DNA of 43,461 nt, from assembly GCA_035498555.1 (NCBI GenBank), contig DATKAB010000051.1, forward strand, positions 1 through 43,461, read 5' to 3'. This DNA comes from Candidatus Sulfotelmatobacter sp. Its GTDB lineage: Bacteria > Eisenbacteria > RBG-16-71-46. This document shows, piece by piece, positions 32,958 to 40,620 of this stretch (position 1 is the first letter of the stretch; each line of letters begins with the position of its first letter). Under the pieces are notes generated by a model that saw only the letters and a program-made list of their open reading frames with translations, ran no database searches and was not told the DNA's origin. A program made the translations under genes and the position numbers.

Positions 32958-33710
32958 TCATCGATAGAAGCTCTTGATCGCGCCCCAGGTCGTGTTGCGG
33001 ACCGGCGTTGCCGAGCAGGGCGTGGTGCTCGCCGCTTGCCAGCGCAGGCAGGAATTGGCGAGAGGCGTGGTGAGTTGGTCAGTGATCTCGCCGAAGAGCG
33101 AAATCTTGTTCAACACGAGGGTCGCCGGAACCAGGCACCCACCGCAGACGTTTGAGCCAGTGGTCTTTCGGGCATCGATAGTGAGGCGAAACGCGTAATA
33201 CTCTGTCCCCTGGTGGAGCGTCCCGCCTCCGCCGCTGCCAAAATCGCCGAGCCATTGCGCCCGGTTAGCCGGGGGCGCCGGAGCCGCGCCGCCACTGCAC
33301 CACTGACTTGTTCGCCAACTCATACTCACGTACGGCGTGCTGCCGGGCCACTCGTAGACACAGCCGCCGGGAGCGACATTGAAGTCCGCTGACCCACTCA
33401 ACGCTCCCGATCTACAGCCTCCTTGGTCGCAGAGTTGCCACCAATCCGGAAGGCTGGGAGAATCGCTTTGGAGGTCGACCTGTGCAAAAAAGGAAGTGAA
33501 CTGGGGCAGGTCTTGGCTGGGCATGAAGGAGGCAGTCATCGTGAAAGTGTTTGGGTTCGCGTCGCAGGCGAAGGTCTGGACGGTCTGGGGATTGTCCGCC
33601 CAGCAGCCGGAGCCCCAGGTGAGGTTCATTCCGCCGGCGTGAGAGTCCACTGCCAAGCATGCCGTTAGCGTCGACAGCACGGCGAAAAGAAGCCCAGGCC
33701 GATTGCGCAT
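32958..33710 (-). CDS. Secreted cysteine-rich protein B with C-terminal TWGAIKSFYR tag
   Basis: A 250-aa paralog of A. The signal peptide is nearly identical (MRNRPGLLFAVLSTLTACLA-VDSHA), and so are the first mature residues (GGMNLTWGSGCWADNPQTVQ). The middle differs: a Ser/Ala/Pro/Gly stretch WCSGGAAPAPPANRAQWLGD and a glycine run GSGGGG are specific to B. The family frame is kept (LPDWWQLCDQGGCRSG, GTEYYAFRLTID, VCGGC). It ends CLRWQAASTTPCSATPVRNT and TWGAIKSFYR. A 34-base spacer separates it from A, and an almost identical 34-base spacer separates C from B. No strong ribosome site is visible. It is probably cotranscribed with C and A. Confidence 0.8.
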   Translation of the reverse strand: MRNRPGLLFAVLSTLTACLAVDSHAGGMNLTWGSGCWADNPQTVQTFACDANPNTFTMTASFMPSQDLPQFTSFFAQVDLQSDSPSLPDWWQLCDQGGCRSGALSGSADFNVAPGGCVYEWPGSTPYVSMSWRTSQWCSGGAAPAPPANRAQWLGDFGSGGGGTLHQGTEYYAFRLTIDARKTTGSNVCGGCLVPATLVLNKISLFGEITDQLTTPLANSCLRWQAASTTPCSATPVRNTTWGAIKSFYR

Positions 33711-33744
33711 GACATAAGCCTACACCAGTCGCGCTCGGCGCCGA

Positions 33745-34524
33745 TCAACGATAGAAGCTCTTGATCGCGCCCCAGGTCATGTTGCGGACCGGCGTCGCCG
33801 AGCACGGCGTGGTGCCCGCGGCCTGCCAGCGGAGGCAGGTGTTGGCGAGCGGGCTGGTGATCTTGTCCTCGCCGACACCGCCGAGATCGATCTCATTCAG
33901 CACGATGGTCACAGGGACGCTGCAGCCGCCACATGCAGCGCCGCCGATGGTCTTCTGCGCGTCGATGTTCAGCCGAACAGCGTAGTACTCGGTGCCACGA
34001 TGAGCCGTCGTGTCTACGACGCCAGGAATCGAGACGGTACCGAATACTTGACCCCGGTTGGCCGCGATGACGCCCCCGCCACAGGCACCAGGAGTGCGCC
34101 AGTTCAAAGCCAAGGTCGGCGAACTGCCAGGCCAGGCAAAGGCGCAGGCGCCAACGGTCGAGTTGAAGGCGGCGGTCCCCGTCAATGCCCCATTTCGGCA
34201 ACCACCAACACTGCAGAACTGCCACCAGTCTGGCAGATTCGGTGAGTCGGCTTGCAAGTCAATCTCGAACTGAAAGATGTCGAACTGGCGGATGTCGATA
34301 CTTGGAACGAACGAAGCCGTCATCGCGAACGTGCCGACGTTCGTGTCGCAGGCGAAGGTCTGGACGGTCTGAGGATTGTCGGCCCAGCAGCCTTCGCCCC
34401 AGGTGAGGTTGATGCCGCCGCCAGCATGGGCGCCGCGAACCAGCGCGATGCCCAAGACGCAAGCCAGCAGCGCCAATGGCGGCACCCTTCCGCCCGCCAG
34501 AATCCCAGCTTTCGAGCGCCTCAT
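33745..34524 (-). CDS. Secreted cysteine-rich protein C with C-terminal TWGAIKSFYR tag
   Basis: A 259-aa paralog with its own, longer signal peptide (MRRSKAGILAGGRVPPLALL, then ACVLGIALVRGAHA). The body is closer to D than to A or B: FACDTNVGTFAMTASFVPSI, LPDWWQFCSVGGCRNGALTG, GACGGGVIAANRG and VLNEIDLGG are shared or nearly so. The last 35 residues are identical to A and D. It is the first gene of the C-B-A run and is divergent from the mnmE fragment, 86 bases away. No clear promoter hexamers were found in that gap, so the transcription start is open. Confidence 0.8.
   Translation of the reverse strand: MRRSKAGILAGGRVPPLALLACVLGIALVRGAHAGGGINLTWGEGCWADNPQTVQTFACDTNVGTFAMTASFVPSIDIRQFDIFQFEIDLQADSPNLPDWWQFCSVGGCRNGALTGTAAFNSTVGACAFAWPGSSPTLALNWRTPGACGGGVIAANRGQVFGTVSIPGVVDTTAHRGTEYYAVRLNIDAQKTIGGAACGGCSVPVTIVLNEIDLGGVGEDKITSPLANTCLRWQAAGTTPCSATPVRNMTWGAIKSFYR
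33749..33853 (-). repeat. Conserved 105-bp tag-encoding block, copy in gene C
   Basis: One mismatch to the copy in gene A (32178-32282). Identity includes codon third positions and stops abruptly upstream, where A and C encode quite different residues (SIQQNLTT against VGEDKITS). Confidence 0.8.
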
Positions 34525-34610
34525 TTACAGTTGATGATAACTCTGTAGGCTCACGGGCCACACGCCATTTCGGCCGCTTCAGATTTTCGACTCGAGCGAA
34601 ATCCCGAATC

Positions 34611-35474
34611 GTGACGGATCTGCACGACGCCATTGCCGCCATCGCCACCTCGCCCGGCGCCGCCGGGCTCGCGGTGGTGCGCCTTTCCGGGTCCTCGGCG
34701 CTTGGGATCGCGGCCAGCGTGTTTCGCGGCGGCACCGCTCTGGCCGAGGCCCCGAGCCACACGCTGCACCACGGCTGGATCGTGGACGCCGATGGGGGGC
34801 GCATCGACGAAGTCGTGGCCGCGATCTTCCGCGCGCCGCGCTCTTACACGCGCGAGGACGTGGTCGAGCTGTCGTGCCACGGCGGCCGGTTGAGCGCCGC
34901 TGGAGTGCTCGAGGCGTTGATCAGCGCCGGCGCGCGGCTCGCCCGCCCCGGCGAATTCACGCTGCGCGCGTTCCTGAACGGCCGGCTCGATCTGGCGCAG
35001 GCCGAGGCGGTGGCCGACGTGATCCAGGCCGAGACCGAAGCGGCGCGCGGCTTGGCGCTTGGGCAGCTCGTGGGCGATCTGTCGCGCCGGCTCGACGCGC
35101 TTTCGGAACGGATCGCCGACCTGCTCGCCGAAGTCGAGGCGCGCGTGGACTTCGCCGAGGACGTGGGCGGAGTCGAGATTCCGCCGCGCGCGCGCGACGA
35201 AATCGCGGTGGTGGACGCCGCGCTCGCCGCGCTGCTCGAGGGCGCCGCCTACGGCCGCGCGCTGCGCGAGGGGCTCCGGCTGCCAATCGTGGGGCGGCCC
35301 AACGTGGGCAAGTCGTCGCTGTTCAACGCGCTGATCGGCGAAGAGCGCGCGATCGTCACGCCCGAAGCCGGCACCACGCGCGATCGGGTGAGCGAGCCGC
35401 TCGAGATCCGCGGCGTGCGCGTGCTGATTTCTGACACGGCGGGGCTCCGCACCGAGGCCGGCGGCGGCGCTTAG
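34611..35474 (+). pseudogene. mnmE: Truncated 5' copy of mnmE
   Basis: 287 codons that match residues ~6-284 of the intact MnmE encoded at 39220-40620. It keeps the N-terminal folate-binding/dimerisation domain, part of the helical domain and the G1-G3 part of the G domain ([24 protein letters not shown]). It lacks G4 (NKxD), the rest of the G domain and the C-terminal C-x-G-K. It cannot be a working tRNA-modification GTPase. The frame ends three codons past the break at a TAG formed by the reverse complement of gene D's stop region, so the two opposite-strand genes overlap at their ends. The frame is otherwise intact with mostly synonymous changes. The GTG start is only inferred. Confidence 0.85.
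34635..35466 (+). repeat. 832-bp direct repeat, copy 1 (mnmE 5' part)
   Basis: This stretch aligns without gaps to 39241-40072 at a constant offset of 4606. I counted 31 mismatches in 832 positions by eye (about 96 percent identity). Similarity begins about six codons into the gene and ends at 35466, four bases before the stop codon of gene D. Confidence 0.88.
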
Positions 35475-36202
35475 CGGTAGAAGCTCTTGATCGCGCCCCA
35501 AGTCATGTTGCGCACCGGCGTCGCCGAGCACGGCGTGGTGCCTGCGGCCTGCCAGCGGAGGCAGGTGTTGGCGAGCGGAGTGGTAAGTCTGTCCACGCTG
35601 ATCCCACCGAGGTCGATCTCGTTGAGCACAAGTGTGACAGGCACGTTGCACCCACCACATGCGCTGCCACCGCTGGACTTCTGCGCGTCTATGTTCAGGC
35701 GGAACGCGTAGTACTCGGTCCCACGATGGATCGTCGGATATCCATCGCTCGCGACGGAACCGCGTAGTTTGGCCCGGTTCGCGGCGAGGTTGATGCCCCC
35801 GCCACAGGCGCCTGCGGTGAACCAGTCCATGGTCAGGCTTGGCGACCTCCCAGGCCATGCGTAGGCGCAGCCCCCGGGTGCCGAGGTGAAGTCGGCTGTA
35901 CCGGTCAATGAACCCATACGGCATCCGTCAGCGCTGCAGAATTGCCACCAATTCGGGAGGGTCGGAATATCTGCCTGCACGTCGATCTCAAAGTCGAGGG
36001 CAAAGAACATCGGAAGGTCGAAATCAGGAGCGAAAGACGCGGTCATGGGGAATGCGCCGACGTTCGTGTCGCAGGCGAAGGTCACCAGGCTCTGGGGGTT
36101 GTCGACCCAGCACCCGTTACCCCAGGCGAAATTGATGCCGCCGGCGGATGCCGAGCCGGCCCAGACGGCCAAGACCGCGGTGGGGAGAAGGGCGCAGCGC
36201 AT
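35471..36202 (-). CDS. Secreted cysteine-rich protein D with C-terminal TWGAIKSFYR tag
   Basis: A 243-aa paralog of A-C. The signal peptide is MRCALLPTAVLAVWAGSASA. The body keeps the family frame (WGNGCWVDNPQSLVTFACDT, LPNWWQFCSADGCRMGSLTG, GGCAYAWPGRSP, RGTEYYAFRLNID, CGGC) and is closest to C. The last 35 residues are identical to A and C. The ATG at 36202 has GGAGG six bases upstream; a GTG at 36214 is also in frame but would put the ribosome site inside the gene. A good promoter lies at 36251-36280. The stop lies directly against the broken end of the mnmE fragment. Confidence 0.82.
   Translation of the reverse strand: MRCALLPTAVLAVWAGSASAGGINFAWGNGCWVDNPQSLVTFACDTNVGAFPMTASFAPDFDLPMFFALDFEIDVQADIPTLPNWWQFCSADGCRMGSLTGTADFTSAPGGCAYAWPGRSPSLTMDWFTAGACGGGINLAANRAKLRGSVASDGYPTIHRGTEYYAFRLNIDAQKSSGGSACGGCNVPVTLVLNEIDLGGISVDRLTTPLANTCLRWQAAGTTPCSATPVRNMTWGAIKSFYR
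35475..35579 (-). repeat. Conserved 105-bp tag-encoding block, copy in gene D
   Basis: About five mismatches to the gene C copy in 105 bases. Its outer edge is within ten bases of the point where the mnmE fragment breaks off, which makes this block the likely recombination edge. Confidence 0.75.
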
Positions 36203-36250
36203 TGTGGCCTCCACGTGAACGAGCCGGTGACCAAGTTTCGTCCGGGGACA

Positions 36251-36280
36251 ATTCTATGGCCCGGTGACGGCGTAGTTCAA
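36251..36280 (-). promoter_or_regulatory. Promoter for gene D
   Basis: On the minus strand TTGAAC (36275-36280) and TAGAAT (36251-36256) are spaced 18 bases, about 48 bases upstream of the ATG at 36202. Both hexamers are close to the sigma-70 consensus. The rest of the 271-base gap up to 36473 holds no recognised gene, and must also carry the promoter of the divergent 903-aa protein. Confidence 0.55.
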
Positions 36281-36473
36281 TGCCTTCATGGAGCTGACCT
36301 CGGCACAATGCCTTTCGGGCAGCCATCCTTGGGTGCTCATGGCGCCCGGCTAGACTCGCCCTCGCTCGCCGGCTTGCTCAGAGGGGCGCGACCGGCCGAT
36401 TATCCGCGCTAGCGGTCCTGCCGGCCGCGTCGGCCCCAATGCGTGCTGCTATTTCGTAAAGGAGAGCTCGCCC

Positions 36474-39185
36474 ATGCGGTCTACCTGCGAAGAACTATTG
36501 CGGCTTCTATGCGTCCCACGCGTCCTTTTTCGCGCCTGGACCTTGCACGCCATTAGGCTTGCGACCGCGAGTTCGCTTCTGGCGGTGGGCCCCGCATGGG
36601 CCACGGACCACTGCTTCGACATCCCCGACACCTGCGACCGGGTGACGATTCATCCTTTATGCAGCAACCCGGCCCAAAAGTATTGCTGTCGACCATTTCC
36701 CCCTGCCGCGGCAGGCGACAATGTGCCCGGTCGGCGCCCGGGCTTCAAAGCGAAGGACTTCTCGCTTTTCAAATGGAATGGGCTCTATCACCTAGTCTAC
36801 ATCCTCCACAATTCGGACGATCTTGGCACCTCGTCCGAGACGCGTTTCGGTCACGACATCTCTAAGGACCTCTACCACTGGGACTCACTCCCGCCCATAC
36901 TTCCCGTCCGGGCAGACAAATGGGATAACACTAATATGTGGGCGCCCTTCGTCATTCAGCGCGATAGCACCTTCAACCTCTTCTATACCGGCGTGTCCAC
37001 AAGCGGCAAGCAATCGATTGGGCTTGCGACTTCCTCCGATCTCCTCGACTGGCAGCGGAGGGATACTCCAATCTTTTCATGCGCGAACGCTCCTTGGACG
37101 TGGTGTGACTCGTTGAACGGATATGGGCGCGACTTTAGGGACCCGTTCGTTATGCGTGATCCGGATAGTCTTGGGCGCTGGATTATGTACTATTCGACCC
37201 GAGTGCCTGCCGTTGGCGATTCCACGACAGTGCCCGGGGTCGCCCTCTCTTCCGGGGATTTCACTGCATGGCGTGATCATGGGTCGCTGTGGACGCGCAA
37301 CACAAATTGGTGGGATAACAACCGCCAGCTCGAATCGTCCCACCTGTTTGGGCACAACAACAAGTGGTTTATCGCCTATACGACAAATTCTGGCCAGCCA
37401 TTGGAATTCCAGACGGGCAACGACCCGAGCGACTCGACAGCATGGAGCTTTTGGGACCGCATCGGGAATCTGGATTGTCTTGATACTAATTCCGAGTTCG
37501 CCTCCGAGTATCTTAGCGACCCAAGTGTTGGGGGTTCGGGGCGGGAGTACTATTGCGCCGTCAGCTTCGGCTCGATCCTGATCTGGCAGATGCGATGGTG
37601 GGGCGGCAATTCCTGGGGTGGCGATTCCACGTACTTTTCACTCGAAACTCCAGCCAACGTCATCGCGCCTTCGGCCGTGACCGACCTGTCGGCCGAGATG
37701 GGCAAGACGACGGCAGTCCTGACTTGGACTGCCCCCGGCGCGGACACAACCACGGGGACGGCGGCGTTCTACGATCTACGCTACTCCACCGCGCCGATCA
37801 CAGGGGCGAATTTCAGCAGCGCCATGCGGATCACGACGGCGGACCCAGATCCGGCCGGGACACTGGAATGCATTGGACTCTCGTCGCTCTCGTCGTGCAC
37901 GAGTTACTACTTCGCCATCAAGACCTCGGACGCCGACAGCAATAGCTCGGCGATCAGCAATGTCGCGTCCGGTGAAACGCTGTGCAGCGGACACACCGAG
38001 TACCTTTGCGGCTTCGACGATCTGATGGCTCAGGGCGGGGGTGGCAGCGGCATGGCGGTCGAGAATGGGATCCTCGACCTGGCGACGACGAGCGCAGCAG
38101 CCACCGACATCTATGCTCTGAAGGCGAATGACGGCCCGCAGGTGGACTCGCTGGGAATCCGTCTCAGCCTCGGCGGCGGGAACTCGGTGGCGTTGGACGC
38201 CGCCCTGGTCGCGCTGGTGCCGCACGCTGACACTGTCCAAGCCTTTGTCGCGAGTCGGAGCCACGTGGTGGTCGGCAAACCGGTGGCGGTCGCCCAGATT
38301 ACGGACAGCACGGGCGCGAGCATCTCGCCGACTGTCTCGGCAGCGGGGAGTACGAGGGCGGTGTCTGCGGGAACACTTTGGGACATTACCCTGTCTTCAG
38401 GCGCGTCGGCGGGCAGCCGACAGGCGCTGCTTATCGAACTGGCCGGTGGCGGAGCAGACGACGCGGCAGGGGGCGGTGGCGTACAGGTCCTGCTGCCCAA
38501 TGGATCGGGGGGCTGGTCCAGCAGCGGCCTGATTCAACCGCGGCGGGGGCTTGACGCGTGCGTTCTCGACTCGGTCACCGCCAGCCACGTGCGCCTGCGT
38601 TTCAACCATGACTACCTGGTCGGCAACGTCGAACGAATCCCTGCCCCACAGCAAAGCTCACTAACATGGATCGCGCCGGGCAGCGCCATTTCCGCGTCGT
38701 CGGGATCGGTTGCGGGGGCGCTCTCGGCGATCGACGGCAGCGAGGCGACGCTGAGCGCCGGGGGCTCGATTACGCTGCGATATTCGACCCCGACCTCGGG
38801 CACGCAGCCTGCGCGCCAGGCGTTTCTCCTGCTGAGAGGCCGGCGGGTCGCTCCGCAGGGGTCGTCCATGATGTCCACTCGAGGGGACCAGCCTTCGCGG
38901 CCAGCGGCGCCGTTCGAGCTCCACCCAACCTATCCAAACCCATTCAGCTCCACGACCACGATCGGGCTTGCGCTGCCTACCGCGACCAGCGTGACGCTCG
39001 AGATCTATGACGCGAGCGGACGCCGGGTGCGGACGCTGCTCGCCGGAACGATGAGCGCTGGGTTCCACACGACGATCTGGGATCGCCGTGACGACCGGGG
39101 TGGTCTTGTCCCCGCCGGCGTCTATCTCTATCGGATCCGGGCGGGCGAGAATCAGTCCGAGGAAAAGGCCGTAGTTCTTCGTTGA
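36474..39185 (+). CDS. Secreted five-bladed propeller (GH43/GH32-like) protein with FN3 and type IX-style sorting domain
   Basis: A 903-aa exported protein. The signal segment ends near GPAWA (residue ~43). Residues ~85-390 resemble a GH43/GH32/GH130-type propeller: KAKDFSLFKWNGLYHLVYIL, NMWAPFVIQRDSTFNLFYTG, RDFRDPFVMRDPDSLGRWIM and LESSHLFGHNNKWFIAYTT. These carry candidate acidic residues (Asp of KDF, Asp of RDP, Glu of LESS). Residues ~395-490 look like a fibronectin type III domain. A Gly/Ser/Ala-rich region follows, and the end (HPTYPNPFSSTTTIGLALPT ... PAGVYLYRIRAGENQSEEKA) is a FlgD-Ig-like / type IX sorting domain. The first ~1.2 kb is visibly less GC-rich than neighbours, a sign of transfer. 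AAAGGAGAG precedes the ATG. The substrate is unknown. Confidence 0.78.
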   Translation: MRSTCEELLRLLCVPRVLFRAWTLHAIRLATASSLLAVGPAWATDHCFDIPDTCDRVTIHPLCSNPAQKYCCRPFPPAAAGDNVPGRRPGFKAKDFSLFKWNGLYHLVYILHNSDDLGTSSETRFGHDISKDLYHWDSLPPILPVRADKWDNTNMWAPFVIQRDSTFNLFYTGVSTSGKQSIGLATSSDLLDWQRRDTPIFSCANAPWTWCDSLNGYGRDFRDPFVMRDPDSLGRWIMYYSTRVPAVGDSTTVPGVALSSGDFTAWRDHGSLWTRNTNWWDNNRQLESSHLFGHNNKWFIAYTTNSGQPLEFQTGNDPSDSTAWSFWDRIGNLDCLDTNSEFASEYLSDPSVGGSGREYYCAVSFGSILIWQMRWWGGNSWGGDSTYFSLETPANVIAPSAVTDLSAEMGKTTAVLTWTAPGADTTTGTAAFYDLRYSTAPITGANFSSAMRITTADPDPAGTLECIGLSSLSSCTSYYFAIKTSDADSNSSAISNVASGETLCSGHTEYLCGFDDLMAQGGGGSGMAVENGILDLATTSAAATDIYALKANDGPQVDSLGIRLSLGGGNSVALDAALVALVPHADTVQAFVASRSHVVVGKPVAVAQITDSTGASISPTVSAAGSTRAVSAGTLWDITLSSGASAGSRQALLIELAGGGADDAAGGGGVQVLLPNGSGGWSSSGLIQPRRGLDACVLDSVTASHVRLRFNHDYLVGNVERIPAPQQSSLTWIAPGSAISASSGSVAGALSAIDGSEATLSAGGSITLRYSTPTSGTQPARQAFLLLRGRRVAPQGSSMMSTRGDQPSRPAAPFELHPTYPNPFSSTTTIGLALPTATSVTLEIYDASGRRVRTLLAGTMSAGFHTTIWDRRDDRGGLVPAGVYLYRIRAGENQSEEKAVVLR

Positions 39186-39219
39186 GCCGCGAGCCAACGA
39201 AACTTGGGGCTCGCCGCTC

Positions 39220-40620
39220 ATGACCCTCTCGGACACCATCGCCGCCATCGCCACCTCGCCCGGCGCCGCCGGGCTCGCGGTGGTGCGCCTTTCCGGGCCC
39301 TCGGCGCTTGGGATCGCGGCCAGCGTGTTTCGCGGCGGCACCGCTCTGGCCGAGGCCAGGAGCCACACGCTGCACCACGGCTGGATCGTGGGCGCCGATG
39401 GCGGGCGCATCGACGAAGTGGTGGCCGCGATCTTCCGCGCGCCGCGCTCCTACACGCGCGAGGACGTGGTCGAGCTGTCGTGCCACGGCGGGCGGTTGAG
39501 CGCCGCTGGAGTGCTCGAGGCGTTGATCGCCGCCGGCGCGCGGCTCGCCCGCCCCGGCGAGTTCACGCTGCGCGCGTTCCTGAACGGCCGGCTCGATCTG
39601 GCGCAGGCCGAGGCGGTGGCCGACGTGATCCACGCGGAGACCGAAGCGGCGCGCGGCTTGGCGCTCGGCCAGCTCGCGGGCGATCTGTCGCGCCGGCTCG
39701 AGGCGCTTTCGGAACGGATCGCCGATCTGCTCGCCGAAGTCGAGGCGCGCGTGGATTTCGCCGAGGACGTGGGCGGAGTCGAGATTCCGCCGCGCGCGCG
39801 CGACGACATCGCGGTGGTGGATGCCGCGCTCGCCGCGCTGCTCGAGGGGGCCGCCTACGGTCGCGCGCTGCGCGAGGGGCTGCGGCTGCCGATCGTGGGG
39901 CGGCCCAACGTCGGCAAGTCGTCGCTGTTCAACGCGCTGATCGGTGAAGAGCGCGCAATCGTGACGCCCGAAGCCGGCACCACGCGCGATCGCGTGAGCG
40001 AGCCGCTCGAGATCCGCGGCGTGCGCGTGCTGATTTCTGACACGGCGGGGCTCCGCGCCGAGGCCGGCGGCGTGGAGGCGATCGGCATCGCGCGTGCGCG
40101 CGAGACGCTCGCCGAGAGTCCGCTCGCGGTGTGGGTGGTCGACGCGTCCGAGCCGCTCGAGCGCGAGGATCGCGAGGTGGCGGCGCTGCTTTCCGCCGAA
40201 CCTGCGCGCGCGGCGCCGCCGCGCCGGCTGGTGGTAGCGCTCAACAAATCCGATCGCGGCTCGCGGCTCGTCGCTGCCGATGTCGCGCCGCTCTTGAATG
40301 GCGCCGAACATCGCGCGGTGTCGGTCTCCGCGCTGAGTGGCGCAGGAGTCGGGGAGCTGCGCGATGTGCTGGGCACGTATCTCAGCGACTCGCGGTCTTC
40401 TGCCCACCCGGCGGTCTCGAATCCGCGACATGCCGAGGCGCTTTCGCGCGCTCGTGCCGCGCTCACACGCGCGTCGAGCGCCGCCTTCGATGGTGCTCCG
40501 GGCGAGATCCTGGCGCTCGAGCTGCGCGAGAGTCTCGCCGCGATCGGCGAAGTCACCGGCCGCTCGATCGGCCACGATCTGCTCGACCGGATCTTCAGCC
40601 GATTCTGCGTGGGGAAATGA
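39220..40620 (+). CDS. mnmE: tRNA uridine-5-carboxymethylaminomethyl(34) GTPase MnmE
   Basis: A 466-aa GTPase. With MnmG it places the carboxymethylaminomethyl (or aminomethyl) group on U34 of certain tRNAs. The N-terminal folate-binding domain covers ~1-115 ([52 protein letters not shown]). The G domain has GRPNVGKSS (G1, ~227), TTRD (G2), DTAG (G3, ~274) and NKSD (G4). The C-terminus ends [10 protein letters not shown], the C-x-G-K that is essential in the family. The length is normal. It starts 34 bases after the 903-aa protein, and its stop overlaps the mnmG start (ATGA). Its first ~284 codons are duplicated at 34611-35474. Confidence 0.97.
   Translation: MTLSDTIAAIATSPGAAGLAVVRLSGPSALGIAASVFRGGTALAEARSHTLHHGWIVGADGGRIDEVVAAIFRAPRSYTREDVVELSCHGGRLSAAGVLEALIAAGARLARPGEFTLRAFLNGRLDLAQAEAVADVIHAETEAARGLALGQLAGDLSRRLEALSERIADLLAEVEARVDFAEDVGGVEIPPRARDDIAVVDAALAALLEGAAYGRALREGLRLPIVGRPNVGKSSLFNALIGEERAIVTPEAGTTRDRVSEPLEIRGVRVLISDTAGLRAEAGGVEAIGIARARETLAESPLAVWVVDASEPLEREDREVAALLSAEPARAAPPRRLVVALNKSDRGSRLVAADVAPLLNGAEHRAVSVSALSGAGVGELRDVLGTYLSDSRSSAHPAVSNPRHAEALSRARAALTRASSAAFDGAPGEILALELRESLAAIGEVTGRSIGHDLLDRIFSRFCVGK
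39241..40072 (+). repeat. 832-bp direct repeat, copy 2 (inside intact mnmE)
   Basis: Counterpart of 34635-35466, offset 4606, no gaps. Of the 31 differences about nine change an amino acid (for example Pro/Ser, Gly/Asp, His/Gln, Ala/Val), so the copies diverged mostly at synonymous sites or have been homogenised. Confidence 0.88.

Larger units (their letters stand above)
32174..33744 (-). repeat. Tandem duplication of the secreted-protein gene (units of 784 and 787 bp)
   Basis: Genes A and B with their downstream or upstream 34-base spacers form two direct units (32174-32957 and 32958-33744). The unit ends are almost identical: spacer, signal-peptide codons and tag block. The centres are only moderately similar. 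The spacer reads agcctaca[tc]cagtcgcgctc in both copies. Confidence 0.75.

Noticed and set aside
34611-35474. Functional second MnmE
   Set aside because: The NKxD motif, the rest of the G domain and the C-terminal C-x-G-K are missing, so the known activity is not possible.
32174-36202. Diversity-generating retroelement as the source of the variable gene centres
   Set aside because: No reverse transcriptase gene, no template repeat with adenine-specific changes; the differences between A-D affect all bases and include indels.
32076-39219. Integrative element or insertion sequence
   Set aside because: No integrase, transposase, terminal inverted repeats or target-site duplication were found; only the long mnmE repeat and the tag blocks mark edges.
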